Origin: Cyanophora paradoxa
Taxonomy: Eukaryota > Glaucocystophyceae > Cyanophorales > Cyanophoraceae
Reading direction: 5' to 3'
DNA length: 64,000 bases
Assembly: GCA_004431415.1 (NCBI GenBank)
Contig: QPMI01000516.1
Span: forward strand, 62,001-126,000
Made by a program: the position numbers and the translations under genes. The notes beneath the pieces were generated by a model. It had not been told where the DNA came from and did no database searches. It worked only from the letters and a program-made list of their open reading frames with translations. Within the stretch, counting starts at the first letter, position 1; every line of letters begins with the position of its first letter. This document shows positions 9,942 to 21,272 of the stretch, in pieces.

Positions 9942-12900
9942 ATGGCCGATGCAGCGAACAATGAAGCCGACCCCGGAGCTAGCCGAACGCAAACCGACGA
10001 TGCGGAGGAGGCCGAGCGCAAGGAGCGCGGGCGGCTTGCGGCGAAGAAGAGCAGACTTAAGAAGAAGCAAATGGTTCGCACCGATCCCGACTGCGAATCC
10101 CGCATACCACGCCCGGCCCGGCCCGTGCTCCGATCCGAGCCGAGCCCGCTGACCTGCGGTCCTCGTTCGTTCTTAGTTCTCGTCGCTGCACGAGGAGAAT
10201 GCCGCGCTTCGGGTCGAGCTCGAGTACTTGCGGGCGAAGGCACGCCGAGCCGCGCCGCGCGGCCCGATTTCGGCTGAACGCGCCCCCGGCGCTCTACGCA
10301 TGCGCAGGCCCAGCAGACGAACGTGACCGTCCATCACGAGGTTTGCCCGATCGCTTAGATTGATTGGAGTCCGACGAGCCGGCCGCCTGCGCCGCGTTCG
10401 GGCCTCGAGGGCAGATTCGATCCCGCATCGCGCAGAGCGAGAGCCAGTTCATGCGGGCATCGTACGAGTTCCTCTCGAAGCGCCTGCCTGACATGGTCTT
10501 CGCATCCGTAAAGAACGTGCTTCACCGTGCGGCCCCCGTCCCGTCCCGTCCCGCCCCGTCCCGGCCCCGGCGCCGCGTGCCGAACGCCGGCCCGCCGGCC
10601 CGCCCGCCCGCCGCGCAGTGCGCAAGGCGACCAACGCTTCCATATCGCGCGTCATCGCTGAGGTAACGCAGTCCCCCCCCCCCCGCCCCCCCCCCCCCCC
10701 CACACACACACATACACCTCCCGTCGACCCGCCCCGTCCCCCCCCCCCCCCTCCCCCCCAACGCTCTGCTCTTCCGCAGCTCTCTCAGATCGTCGCTCCG
10801 GCGGCGGCGATGGTCCGCGGGCCCGGTCCCCCCCGCGCGGCGCCCCGCGGAGCCCCCACTCACCCCGTACCCAGGAGATACAGATGTGGGTCTTCCGCGC
10901 CTGGGTACAGCTGAAGCGCGTCGGAATCGGTCCGCTCGCCGCCCTTCCTCCCCCCCCTTTCCCCTCCTGGCCGACGGGGTACCCCCGCCAGTGCCGAACG
11001 AGCCCCTCTTGGTCGCCGTCAACGAGATTGACGGCCCCAAGTACGTAAACATGTCCCCCGAGCAGCTCGCGGTACCCCCTCCCCTCCACGGCGCACGCTA
11101 CCCCCTCACCTTACTCCCCACCCCCCCACTCCTCCCCCCCCCCCCCCCCACAAGGCCTACTTTCATCACAAAGAGACGTGTATGGATCGAATCACGAACG
11201 CCATGAACAACATGAAGACCCTCCGGAGTGCGCGGTACCCCCGCGCATCGCGCCGCGGCGCTTTTCACCGTACCCCTCTGCCAGGGCTCGTGAGCGAGAT
11301 ACAGGCTGTCGGACGGCAGCTCGAGTCCGACACGGAGTGGTACGGTGCGCGCGTACCCCCCTTCTGCCCCACGTCCCGTCCCGAGGGAGGGGCGACGTAC
11401 ACCCTCTCCACCGCATTCGCCTCACCTCACGGCGTACCCCTCTTCCTCTCCCCCACAGCGGACCACGCGGCTCGGAGCATTGAGATCCTTCCCCCGAACC
11501 AGTTCGCGCATTTCCTCCGCTGGTTCGAGGAGTGCGTACCCCCCTTTCACCTTTCCCCTCCTGTCTACCCCCGCCGATCCCGCCCCCCGCCAGGCACAAC
11601 CCCCTCCTCCAGGAAACAGTGCGCCGCTTACCCTCCCTGCCCTTCTCACCCCCTACCCCCCTCCCTTACGGGCTAACGCGGGCCGGTAGGTCATCGGCCA
11701 CCGCTTCTCCATGCCGGGTACGCGGATCGCCTCCCCGGCGCCCGCCGCGCCCGACTTGGACTCACTTCGTTCGCAGCGGAACTGAAGCAGTGGGCCGCTG
11801 CGTTGGGGAAGAACGCGCCGGGGGTACGCGCCTCTCGGTCGTCCCTGCCCTTGATAGATAAGTGTCTGATTCCGTCTCCTCAGGTGGTGCAGCCTCAGCC
11901 GCAGCCTCAGCCGCATCCTCAGCCGCAGCCGCAGCCGCCGCCTCAGCCGCAGCCAACTCTGCAGCCTCAGCCGCAGCCGGTGCCCTCGACCTTCGCCCCG
12001 TTGGGACCCGCCCCGGCGCTTGTGGTCGTCAAGGCCCCTCCCAACATGTGCGCCGCACCCCCGCCCCGCGCGGCTCTGGCCCCGCCCCCCGCCCCCCCGC
12101 CTCCCGCACCGCGCGCCGCGCCTGACACCTCTCGCCCCCTCCGCAGCTCGCCTGCGCCCGCGCCTGCCGCCGCGGCTTCGCACGCGGTCCAGTCCGTGCC
12201 GAGCCCCATGCCGCATCTCTCTGCCGCCGCTCCGCCGGCACCGGCCTCGCCCTCGGCTTCAGCCTTCGGACCGGGCGGCGGCGGCGCCCCGGCGGGCGTG
12301 GCCGCGCCCTGGCCTCCCATCGCCGTGCGCATCCCAACGCTCGGCGACGTCATCGCCGCCCAGCAGGCGCAGCAGCAGGCGCAGGCTCAGCAGCAGATTC
12401 AGCAGATGGCGCAGGCGCAGCAAATCCAGCAGCTTGTCCATATGCAGCAGCAGGCGCAGCAGCAGCAGCAGCAGCAGCAGGTTTTCGCGCCGGCCCCGCT
12501 CGTCGTCATCGACCGACACGCCGCCCTCGAGCGCATCTCCCCGCGGACCCACCGAACCAGCTCGCCCCGCCTCCACATCTCGCCCCGCGCCGACGCCGCC
12601 GCCGCCGCCGCCGGCGGCGGCGCTGGCAGAGTCTTCGATTTCTCGCCCGAAGCCATCGCTGCCTCCGCGGCGTACCAGTCCTCTATGGCCGTCGACCTCC
12701 CGGCGGCGGGCCCCGGCCCCGGCCCGGGCAGCAGCAGCGGCCGCAGCACGCCGGGCGCCGAGCGCAAGCGCGCCTCGCAGGAGTTCAGCCCGGGTGCGCC
12801 CTTTTCATGATCAGCGCTTCCCCAGTACCCCGCAGCGCTTCCTTCCTCCCTCACTGACTTCGTTTGCAGGGCAAGGCGACCTGCCGGCGGCGCAGCTGCT

Positions 12901-13528
12901 CCCGCCGCGGCCCTCGGCGCCCGTCTGGTCCGGCTCTGCCCCTGGCCCCGCCCCCGCCGCCCCCCCCGGCGCTGGCATCGACCCCGAGATCCTCCGGTAC
13001 CCCTCTTCCCTCCGTGCCCCTCCGTCTTCTTGCGGCTCACGTATCCCACGCGGCAGGCGTCTCATCCGGGATGCGATCAGCAAGGAGGTTACACAGTTCT
13101 TCCAGATGGCGTCAACCCCTGTACCCGGCTCCGGCTCCGGCTCCGGCCCGCCCCTGGACCCGTCCTTCGGCGGGGTATCCCCATTGCGGGACACGAGCTC
13201 CCCCCTTGGCAGTGCGGCCCCGGCCCATACTCGCAGCCCTGTACCCCGGGCTTACCGTCTCCCCCCTCCCCTCCTCCCCTCTCAGGTTCGGAGGGCCACA
13301 CCAATTCGAATCCCGACTCGCCGCCGCCGTACGAGGCCCAGACCCCAAGGTGGGATCCTCGTTCCTCGTACCCCCCACCAGCGCCGCCTGACGCCCTTCT
13401 CTAGCCTTATCCTCGACCACCTGATCGCGGAGATTCCAGTACCCCCCGAGCACGCCGAGGCGTCGCTCGCCTTTGCCACTCGGTGCATGCAGCTCGGCCA
13501 GGGCCAGGGCCTGCCTGACCTCAGGTGA
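9942..13528 (+). CDS. bZIP-type protein with Gln/Pro-rich regions (many exons)
   Basis: Exon 1 (9942-10073) starts at ATGGCCGATGCA and codes an acidic lead followed by a basic region, ERKERGRLAAKKSRLKKKQ. Exon 2 starts at 10177 after TTAG in phase and reads SSLHEENAALRVELEYLRAKA, giving leucines at heptad spacing. Basic region plus zipper identify a DNA-binding bZIP transcription factor. Later exons carry RSRIAQSESQFMRASYEFL (about 10415-10529), RKATNASISRVIAE, MWVFRAWVQLKRVG, EIDGPKYVNMSPEQLA, a helical stretch DRITNAMNNMKTL, and PPNQFAHFLRWFEE. A large exon at 11884-12795 is Pro/Gln/Ala-rich with CAG runs at 12361-12480. The 3' end includes PDSPPPYEAQ, a PPxY-type motif, and LILDHLIAEIP. 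The stop at 13526-13528 is tentative because the same bases could be a GT donor. The invariant bZIP Asn position appears to be Gly. Confidence 0.68.
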
Positions 13529-14609
13529 GGTCGCCTGGGACTGGTACCCGGCCCCGAGGCCCCACTCCGCGCCCCCCTGGGCGCAGTAGTCTCTTATTCT
13601 AATTATTCTCTTCCGAGTTTCGCACCCTTTCAACTCGGTTTCCGTGTGCGCGCTCGGATTCGAGATACCTGTTAGCGAGTAGTTCATATAGACTTTACTA
13701 GTGTAGGCTTTACTAGTGCTTCCGCACAGTTTTTCATCGAAAACCAATGAACGTCGTATAAACGATACCGTACTACGCCAGCGATTCATTATTGTAGATT
13801 GTACAGATCTCGACGTGATTCGTTCATTACGTGACCGTCGGACTATTGGCTGTTCGAGCACTTCGCCAGCTGTTCGAGAAATCGTGGACCCCACTGCTCC
13901 ATTAAGTACTACAGCTAGCTATAGTCTTCTGCCCTGCATTCGCTCATATATACCTCATGACAAGAACAATAGATATACCGAACTTATTTGTAGTAGAAGT
14001 ACGTTAGGTGTCTCAGACTCTGAGAGTGTCTGCATCTTTGGTGCTGCATCATCGATATCACAGTACAAAACTTTCTACAACATGTACAGAGCTACATCTA
14101 AATTTAGCGCTACTTCGGCGGCCTTAGATCTCAGACTCGAAAGACTCACTATAGCTAGATGGGAGGGCCCAGCAGGCGAGGCGGTGGGGGCTCGAGCTCG
14201 TCATTGCCCGCGGCGGGGGGGAGGCGCGCGGTGTCCCGCCCGGTCCGATGTCCGAATTCGAAAGGCTTATAATTAGTCCCGTAGGTTCATCTCTCGACTT
14301 GACACAGATGGACACCTCAGTTGTATTTCTAGCCTTTTAATTTGTCTCGGTGTGTGCGAATTCATTTAGTAGGGAGGGCCCAGCAGGCGGGGATCAATTT
14401 CCGCTGAGCTGTACAAGCGCGGGGCCGGGATATCGATGCACATGATCCAGATCCAGATCCAGAGGTCGGCTGCGGCTAGATCCAGATCAAGATCAAAACT
14501 GCAGGCTAGTGCTATAAATGCCGCCAGCATCTGCGCGAGCGCAAGCTGTACAAGGACTCCGGGAAAGCTCAGGAGGCGGAAATGAAAGTCTACTTATACA
14601 GCCGGCTAA
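13529..14609. other. Spacer between convergent genes; short direct repeat
   Basis: 13716-14276 contains a 186-codon plus-strand frame of near-even base composition, but with no domain, start context or splice support. It may be 3' UTR sequence. The 19-base word GGGAGGGCCCAGCAGGCG(A/G) occurs at about 14161 and 14373, a direct repeat roughly 212 bp apart. Nothing else is supported. Confidence 0.4.
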
Positions 14610-17600
14610 TTATAAGCCGCAGGCCTCGAACAACGTTAACCCGTCCCCGCCCGCCTTGGTCAGCGGCTCGACCTCGATGCCCAGTGCCGCTTCCAGCTCC
14701 TGCGGGCGGGCCGGGCCGGGCCGGGCCGGGCCGGCGCGCCCGTAAGCGAGCGAGGCGCAAAGGGCGTGATTGTGAAAAGAGGGCGCACGGCCTTTTGGCG
14801 GAGCTGCTTGGCCTGCTTCGGGCCGGCCGCGCCGGGGTCGACGACGTCGGCGCGGAGGCGGCGGAGGCGGCCGCGGAAGGCGGCGGCGGATTCGGTGGGG
14901 AGCGGGTGGGGCAGCGGGTTCCAGACGGAGAGCTCGCGCAGGCCCGTCAGGTCCGTCGCGATGCGCTGCGAGGCGAGGAATGAGCTGACCCGCCTCGACT
15001 CGACCGTCCTGGCCCCAGCCCCGGCCCCAGCCCTAGCTAGCTCTGAGCTCCGCTTGTGCCTTACGAAGCGGGCTGGGCCGGGGGCGGACCAAGAGGAGGG
15101 AGGCAGGCGGGGAGGAGGGCGCCTATCTCGAGGCTCTCTAGGAAGAGAGGGGCGGCGGACCTTGAGGAGGGAGAGGGGGAGGGCGCTGGCGCGGCCGAGG
15201 GTCTCGACGGAGAGGTCGAGGGCGCGGACGGTGCCCCAGGCCGCCAGGGGGCGCCGGGCGAGGGCCTTGGCGAGGTCCCCCGAGGCCTCCAGCCTCACTT
15301 CCTGTAGGGCGGGCGGAGTTTGATGGTTAGATAGGGTGGCGGGAGGAAGCTAAGGCCGGGGCGGGCGAAGCGGCTGTATGGGTGTTTGGATGTGAGACGA
15401 TGTTTAGATATCGATGGAGCGGCAGGCCGGGGCGGGCGGGGCGGGGCCGGGGCGGGCGAAGGGCCGGGCCGAAGTTAGATGGTCAGAAGTTCGACGAGGT
15501 TTAGACAGAGCGGCGGGCCGGGGCGGGCCGGGGCGGCCGGGGCGGGCGGAAGTGCGGGCGGGCGGGCGGGCGGGCGGGCGCGCGGGCGGGTCGGGCGGGT
15601 CTGCCTTGCACTCGCACTCGCCTGGAGCGCGAAGAAGCGCGCGAGGGCCTTGGCGATCGCCGTGGCGTCCCCGCTCTCCTCGGTCAGGGCGATGAGGTCC
15701 AGCACCCGGAGGCGGGGCGCGAGCGCCGCCATCGCCGCCCCGCACTCGCCCCCATCGACCTCCGAGCCCAGCGTCAGATCTATATCAAGCTTAAGAGCTC
15801 TTCGCTGCAGCCTAAGAGGGCTCTTAAGCTCTTGAGCTAAGATACCTCGCCGCCCAGCGTCAGATCCAGCGCCTCGAGGTTGGGGAGGCGCCCGAGGAAC
15901 GAGGGTGCCTCCGAGAGCTCTCCCACGAGCCTCAGCGCTGCGCGGGGCCCGAGTGAGTGAGCGAGCCGGGCGCTCAAGCTCGGCCCGAGTGAGTGAGCGA
16001 GCCGGGCGCTCAAGCTTACACTTAAGAAGCATGAGCTTTCTTGAAACCTTAAGCTCTAAAGCTCTCAAGCTGAAGCTTGAGCTCTGAAGCTTAAGCTCGT
16101 AAGGTCTTAAGCTTCAGCTTGAGCTCTTAATCTTTAGCTTGAGCTCTTAAGCTTAAGCTTCAGCTTTCTGCAGACGACGGAGGGAGGGACGCACATCGGA
16201 GGGAGGCGAGCGAGGAGAGCGCGTCCAGGTTGGTTTCGTCCCCCACGGAGAGGTCCAGGTGCTCGAGATGCGGGAGGCGCCCGAGGGGCTCCAGCGAGAA
16301 GTCGGCGCTGCCGCCCAGGCTGAAGCTCAGGGCTGAGGAGAGCGCGCGCGCGTAAGAAAGGAGAAGCGAGGAGAGCGTAATAAGAGAGGGCGGAGATAAT
16401 TATTATTATAAGGGTCTAGGCCCAGGGGAAGTGGCGCGATCGCGAGGCTTAAGCTTACGCTTTCTTAAGCTTAAAATCTTTAGCTCTCAGGAGAACGCGC
16501 GTAAGGAGAAGCGAGGAGAGGAGGAAGCTGGGCGCACAGCGGAGCGAGGCGAGCGAGGGGAGGGGCCCGAGGACGTCGGCCGGCCCGTCGTACTCGAGGA
16601 CGTCCGGGGGCGCCTCGAAGTCGATGAGGAGCCGCTGGAGGCGGGGGTACGCGAGGGAGAGAGCGGCGAGGCAGGCCTTCACCGCGTCGCAGAAGCCGTC
16701 GGAGTCCCCGGGGACCAGCGTCCGGCCGCGGCCGGAGGCGTCGAACTTGACGGACGCGCGGAGGGCCGCGAGGGGCAGCGGGGAGAGCGCGGCGAGGGCC
16801 GCCGGGCTGACCGCGAGGCCCCTGAAGCCGTTCCTGAGGTCGAGGACGGAGAGATGGGGGAGAGAGGCGAGGGGCGCGAGGTGCTCCGGCTCCCACGTGC
16901 ACGTGGAGCAGGGGTACGCCGGGCCGACGCGGAGGGCCCGGAGGGAGCGGAAGCGGGCGAGCGGCGCCATGGGGAAGACCGGGGAGACGGGGACGCGCAT
17001 GGCTCCGGAGCGCCCCGGCACGAGGACCTGCGCGAGGCAGGGCGAGGTGAGACGCGCGGATCAAATCAGGGCGCGCGCCCGCGCGCCCGCCCGCCCGCCG
17101 CCCGCCGCCCGCGCGCGGGGATCGGACCTGGAGCGGTACAATCTTCAGATCGAGCTCCTCGATCCCGGCCACGCGAGCCGCGCCCTCGAACTGAAGGGCC
17201 AACGCCGCGTCCGAGTCGTGCGCAAACTGCTCGCCCATCGGCCCCGGAATCGTTCTGAACGAGAGCTCCATCCGCGCCCGCGGCGCCGCGCCGCCGGCCT
17301 CCAGCAGCTCCGCGAGCCGCCGGCAGACGCGCCGCAGGCGGCACACGCGCCGCAGGTCGACCCACGGCTCCGCGTCCGCCGGAGCTGCAGCTGAGCTCGC
17401 CGCGACGGCGCGATGCTTGGCCTCGAGCCGATCGCAGCAGAAGGTCCGGTCCCTCCCGTCATCTTCGCTCGCGCACGCCAGCCGGACGATCCGGTGGAGC
17501 AGCGCGTCCGGCAGGCCGAGGAGCGTCGCGCCGTCGACCGGCGCCGACGAGGGCTGCAGCGAAAGTGTGAGATAGAAGCACGAATGACGCCTGCGACGCA

Positions 17601-17736
17601 TCGAAGGGCGGGCGCGAACCGCGGCAGCGACGGCGTCTGGCGCGGAGAGACGAGGGTGCGGACGTCCTCGCGTATCGGACTCGCTGGATGCTGCAGAGCT
17701 CGCCTCACGCTTCCCCTTCGCGCCAGCGCCGTCCAT
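14610..17736 (-). CDS. F-box / leucine-rich-repeat protein (multi-exon)
   Basis: The start is taken at 17736 (MDGAGAKGKREA), before an F-box-like segment at about 17560-17280. That segment opens LLGLPDALLHRIVRLAC and closes DLRRVCRLRRVCRRLAELLE. Downstream minus-strand exons carry leucine-rich repeats with the pattern [18 protein letters not shown] and LASLPHLSVLDLRNGF (about 16980-16830), YPRLQRLLIDFEAPPDVLEY (about 16650-16570), and LGRLPHLEHLDLSVGDETNL (about 16300-16220). Related LRR exons follow through 15900-14940, including LTGLRELSVWNPLPHPLP. The last exon ends FEACGL with its stop at 14612-14610. F-box proteins are substrate adaptors of SCF ubiquitin ligases, with the F-box binding Skp1 and the LRRs binding the target; that role is inferred. 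Introns contain AAGCTTAAGCTC-rich tracts (16030-16165) and a duplicated block of about 33 bp (15947-16016). Confidence 0.68.
15947..16165. repeat. Intronic duplication and AAGCTT-rich tract
   Basis: A block containing GAGTGAGTGAGCGAGCCGGG and ending GCGCTCAAGCT is present twice in tandem (about 15950 and 15985). It is followed by alternating AAGCTT / TTAAGCTC / GAGCTC words to about 16165. It lies between LRR exons of the F-box gene, so it is probably intronic. Confidence 0.6.
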
Positions 17737-20700
17737 TCGCGCTGCCAGCTTCGAGGGGCCGGATGAGCGGCGCTGTACCCTACTGCTTCCCTCCCCCCCT
17801 CTGGGTTTTTCTTTCATTCGAGTCCGCGGAGGGGTGGGCGGCCCCGGTATGCGCACGCGCCGCACCTACGTAAACGGTATACCGGGCCGGGGGTAGGGCG
17901 CGGCCGGGCATTGTGGCAGCTAACGGCGGCTTAATTAGCGCCGTCCGACGGACGCGACGACGGGCAGTGTCACACAGTGTCCGACGGGCGTACGTATGAA
18001 ATTTCTGGCCATGGGCCGGGGGTCCATCTATCTCTCGCTTTCTTATAAATAACTTCCAGTTTGCAACAGGTATATATATATATCCTTGGATTGCATTGTC
18101 GTTCCGAAAGTTCTGAACGTTATCTCCGGAAGCGTCATGTGCATTCTAATTATATGCTTCTTAAGGCACCTACACTGTGACACCCTGCTTCTCCTCATGA
18201 TCAATTTCGTCAATTTCTCATATATATGCATATGTATGCGCGCCTTGCAGATTCTCCCGAGCATATATAGTGGGTCGCCTCGGCGGAGGAGGCCGTGAGC
18301 GGCCTGCAGGCCGCCCGGGCGCGCCTCTCGTCTCGCCCCCTGGACCTTGAGGCCTGCCTGTCGACTACTCCCATGCGCCGATAATATAATTAGTCGTGAT
18401 TATTGCAATGGCCGTGCATGGAGGGCATCTCTTATAAATTTCTGTTCGCCGAAGGGCAGGGTGCTGAATATTTATTTTGCAGTGATCCGGCCCTGCGTGA
18501 GCCCTCAGCGATACAGTGCTGAATATTCTTGTAGAGCCCGGTGCTAATACCTAAGCCTGCTGCAGCCTGTTTGCCATAGGTCCACTGTCCGGGATCATAT
18601 CGCTCCTTCTCGAACCCCGCGGCATTAATATTCGAATTCTCCACTTCCTCGCTTTTTTCTTCGCCGCCGCCGCCGCCGCGATTGCGGTTGCGCCCTCTCT
18701 GAAGTCGATTCGCCAGGGGCGCTCCTCGGAGCTCACGCTCGACCAGCCGTAGCTATATAGGAATTCGAACTCGAGCTCATTCGCTGCTTTAATTTCTAGA
18801 TCTAGCTTGAGAGGCGCCGAGAAAGAAATTATCCTTAATATCACTACGTATATACGTATACGTATACCTACGGGGGGTTCGCCCCACCGTAGTCTCCCCC
18901 CAAAAAAAGAGAAAGAAATCCGAATTTATATTTAAGATCTAGAGCTAGAGGTCCGGCGGTCCTGCTCGCGCACGCGGACTTCGGCGATTTATGATTCGCG
19001 ATCACCTTGAGAGAGGGGGGAAACTGTTATTTGAGTCTGTAAAGAAATATTAATCCCAGAATTCAGCGGCTGCGGTTCATCAGTTTGACCACATTCATGA
19101 CCTTGAATGCATATGGAAGGCCCATCGGCTGACCCCGTCCTTCGTCGGCAATGTGGACACGCACATTCGAATTCGCTGGAGGTGCAGGTTCATATCTCGA
19201 GCGGGCGGCGATCTCTGAACGATCGCCCGCCGTAGGCCCATATGCATGCGGCAGGCTGCCGCTGCCGGTGATGGCGTATAGGCCTGGCCCGCCAGCATGG
19301 CCAGCGGCCCAGCTGCAGCCTGGCAGGCGGGCCAGGCCGCCCGGCTCCAGCTAGTTATATCGGAATCTCGAATTCATGACCAGGGTGCACGTGGGAGCAC
19401 GTGGGATCAAGCCTTGACTTTGTGAGTTCCGGATCCAATTAAAGCTTAAGCCTAGGGACAGACTGACCGAAGCCAATCATTCTGTGCCCTTCCACAGTTC
19501 GACAGTCAGAGGTCCGCCCACACCTTGCGGCGCGAGTAGTCCTCCGTCCGTCTTGTGCTTCAGAGCACAGACCCCTAGCCTGGGCCCTAGGCCCAACCCT
19601 TAGAGCCAATCCTTTTCCCGAAGTTACGGATCCATTTTGCCGACTTCCCTTATCTACATTGTTCTATCAACTAGAGGCTGTTCACCTTGAGCTAGGCCTC
19701 CCGGAGTCCCGGGTCCAGCTGCAGGGCGGCTGCCGCCGGCTGGCCATGGCCCATGGGCCAGTGGGGGCCTGTGGGCCCAAGTGTGGGGCCACTGTGCGCA
19801 GGCGCCGCAGGCGCGGCATGCGGCGGCGCAGCGGCGCCATGTGCAGCAGGCTGCCAGCAGCGCAGCTGGATCTGCTCACTGAGCTGCTCAACCTCCGTAA
19901 GGCTAAGTTCGCGTGTTCTCGATCCGGATCCTCGGAGCTTTAAAATTGGTCGATTTCGGATCAGTTTCCGGATCCGACATGTACATGATTGGAATCGGAA
20001 GTCCGGATCCGACAATTTCCGGTCCTCGATCGGAAGTCCGGACTCGGGAATCCGGATCGATATCATTGTATCCCCGGATTCCCCGCTGGGCCGCTGCGCA
20101 GGCTGCAGCCTGCAGCTGGCCCAGTGGACCCCGCACTGGGCCCGCATGCGCAGAGTCGGCGCAGACCCCCGGCCGGGCCCGCGCGCGGATTGCGGACCCC
20201 GCGCGCGCCGACTCCGGAGTCCGGATCCCCAGCCCGCCGCCGGGCCGCACTGCCGCCGCAGCAAGCCTCGAAGTTGCGGACCCCGCGGCTTGCAGCAACT
20301 TGGCAAGTTGCAGGCTTAAGTTGCAGGAACTTAAGCTTGCAGGCTAAGTTGCAGCTGCAGCTTGCCAAGTTGCAGGCGCCGGCTGTTGCAGCTGCACGCT
20401 GGACTTTCTCAAGTTCTGAGACTCTCTCTGACAGTCGCAGGCTTGAGCTCGCAGCCTACTAAGCTATCGTTCCGCCGCACTTCCCGTAGTCCGCCGGGCG
20501 GACGTACATCGATCCCCGCGCGGGCCGCGCCCAGTGTCAGGACGGCCGCGGGGATCGGGGATCCGGAGGTGCACCGTGCACCGTCCCACCCGCTGCGCGC
20601 ATTCCGGTCTCTAGACCTGTCGCCACCTACAGCTGCAGCGAAATCTCACGAGTCATGCTGCACTCCGGATCCGACGGCTCCTGTACGTGTGACAGGCCAA

Positions 20701-21272
20701 CCACCGCGGCCATGGCCAAGTCGTCGACGCCCGCAGCCGTCGCCCTCAGCCGCAACATGTACGCGTATGCAAGCACCGCGGGCACTGGCGGCAGCCTAGG
20801 CCTTGCGTTCCCTTTGGGGCTAGGCGCCGAGCTTGAACATGTACAGCAGTCCTCCCGTGGCCAGCTGCAGCGCCCACGACCGGCACCCGTGGCCAGCAAC
20901 GGCATCCCTCGCGATCGTCGGGCGCGGCGGGTGCATGATATGTACAAGCCAGCTGCGCATATGCATGCAGGATCGCATGATCATGACCAGCCGCAGCCGG
21001 CGGAGGCTGAATCCTCGAAGATCGATTATGATCATACGCATGATATCGATCATGACCATATGCATGCGCGCTCAACTTTGCAAGACCAGGACCAGCATGA
21101 ATTCTCGAACATATGCATCGCCCAGTCAACAGCGCACAACTTCCGCCCAAACGTGCCCGGGGCGTTGCCACTTGCAACGCCCACTTGCGATTGCAAGCTG
21201 TATTCGGACGCCGTTCAAAAGCACAATGATCAGCCCGCGGCCGCTCATGATCAGGGCAAGCCAGCCGAACCC
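17737..21272. other. Long intergenic stretch with repeats; no supported gene
   Basis: I found no convincing exon series. Noted contents: TATATA-rich sequence at 18068-18085; a near duplication GGTGCTGAATATT / CAGTGCTGAATATT at about 18460 and 18513; a GCC run at 18663-18680; a short dispersed repeat at 18865-18887; a cluster of TCCGGA/GGATCC words at 19918-20070; and AAGTTGCAG repeats at 20290-20380. Long GC-rich frames at 19750-20460 and 20655-21240 read as Arg/Pro/Ala/Met strings on both strands and are rejected, although the 21240 end merges with the 5' region of the next gene. Confidence 0.45.
18865..18887 (+). repeat. 23-nt dispersed repeat, copy 1
   Basis: TACCTACGGGGGGTTCGCCC and three further bases match, in inverted orientation, 39548-39570 with one mismatch in 23. 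Here the sequence can also fold, since CTACGG pairs with CCGTAG at 18868-18892. It may be the end of an old transposon. Confidence 0.4.

Noticed and set aside
13716-14276. 186-codon plus-strand ORF as a gene
   Set aside because: No domain, no splice partners and no start context; compatible with 3' UTR.
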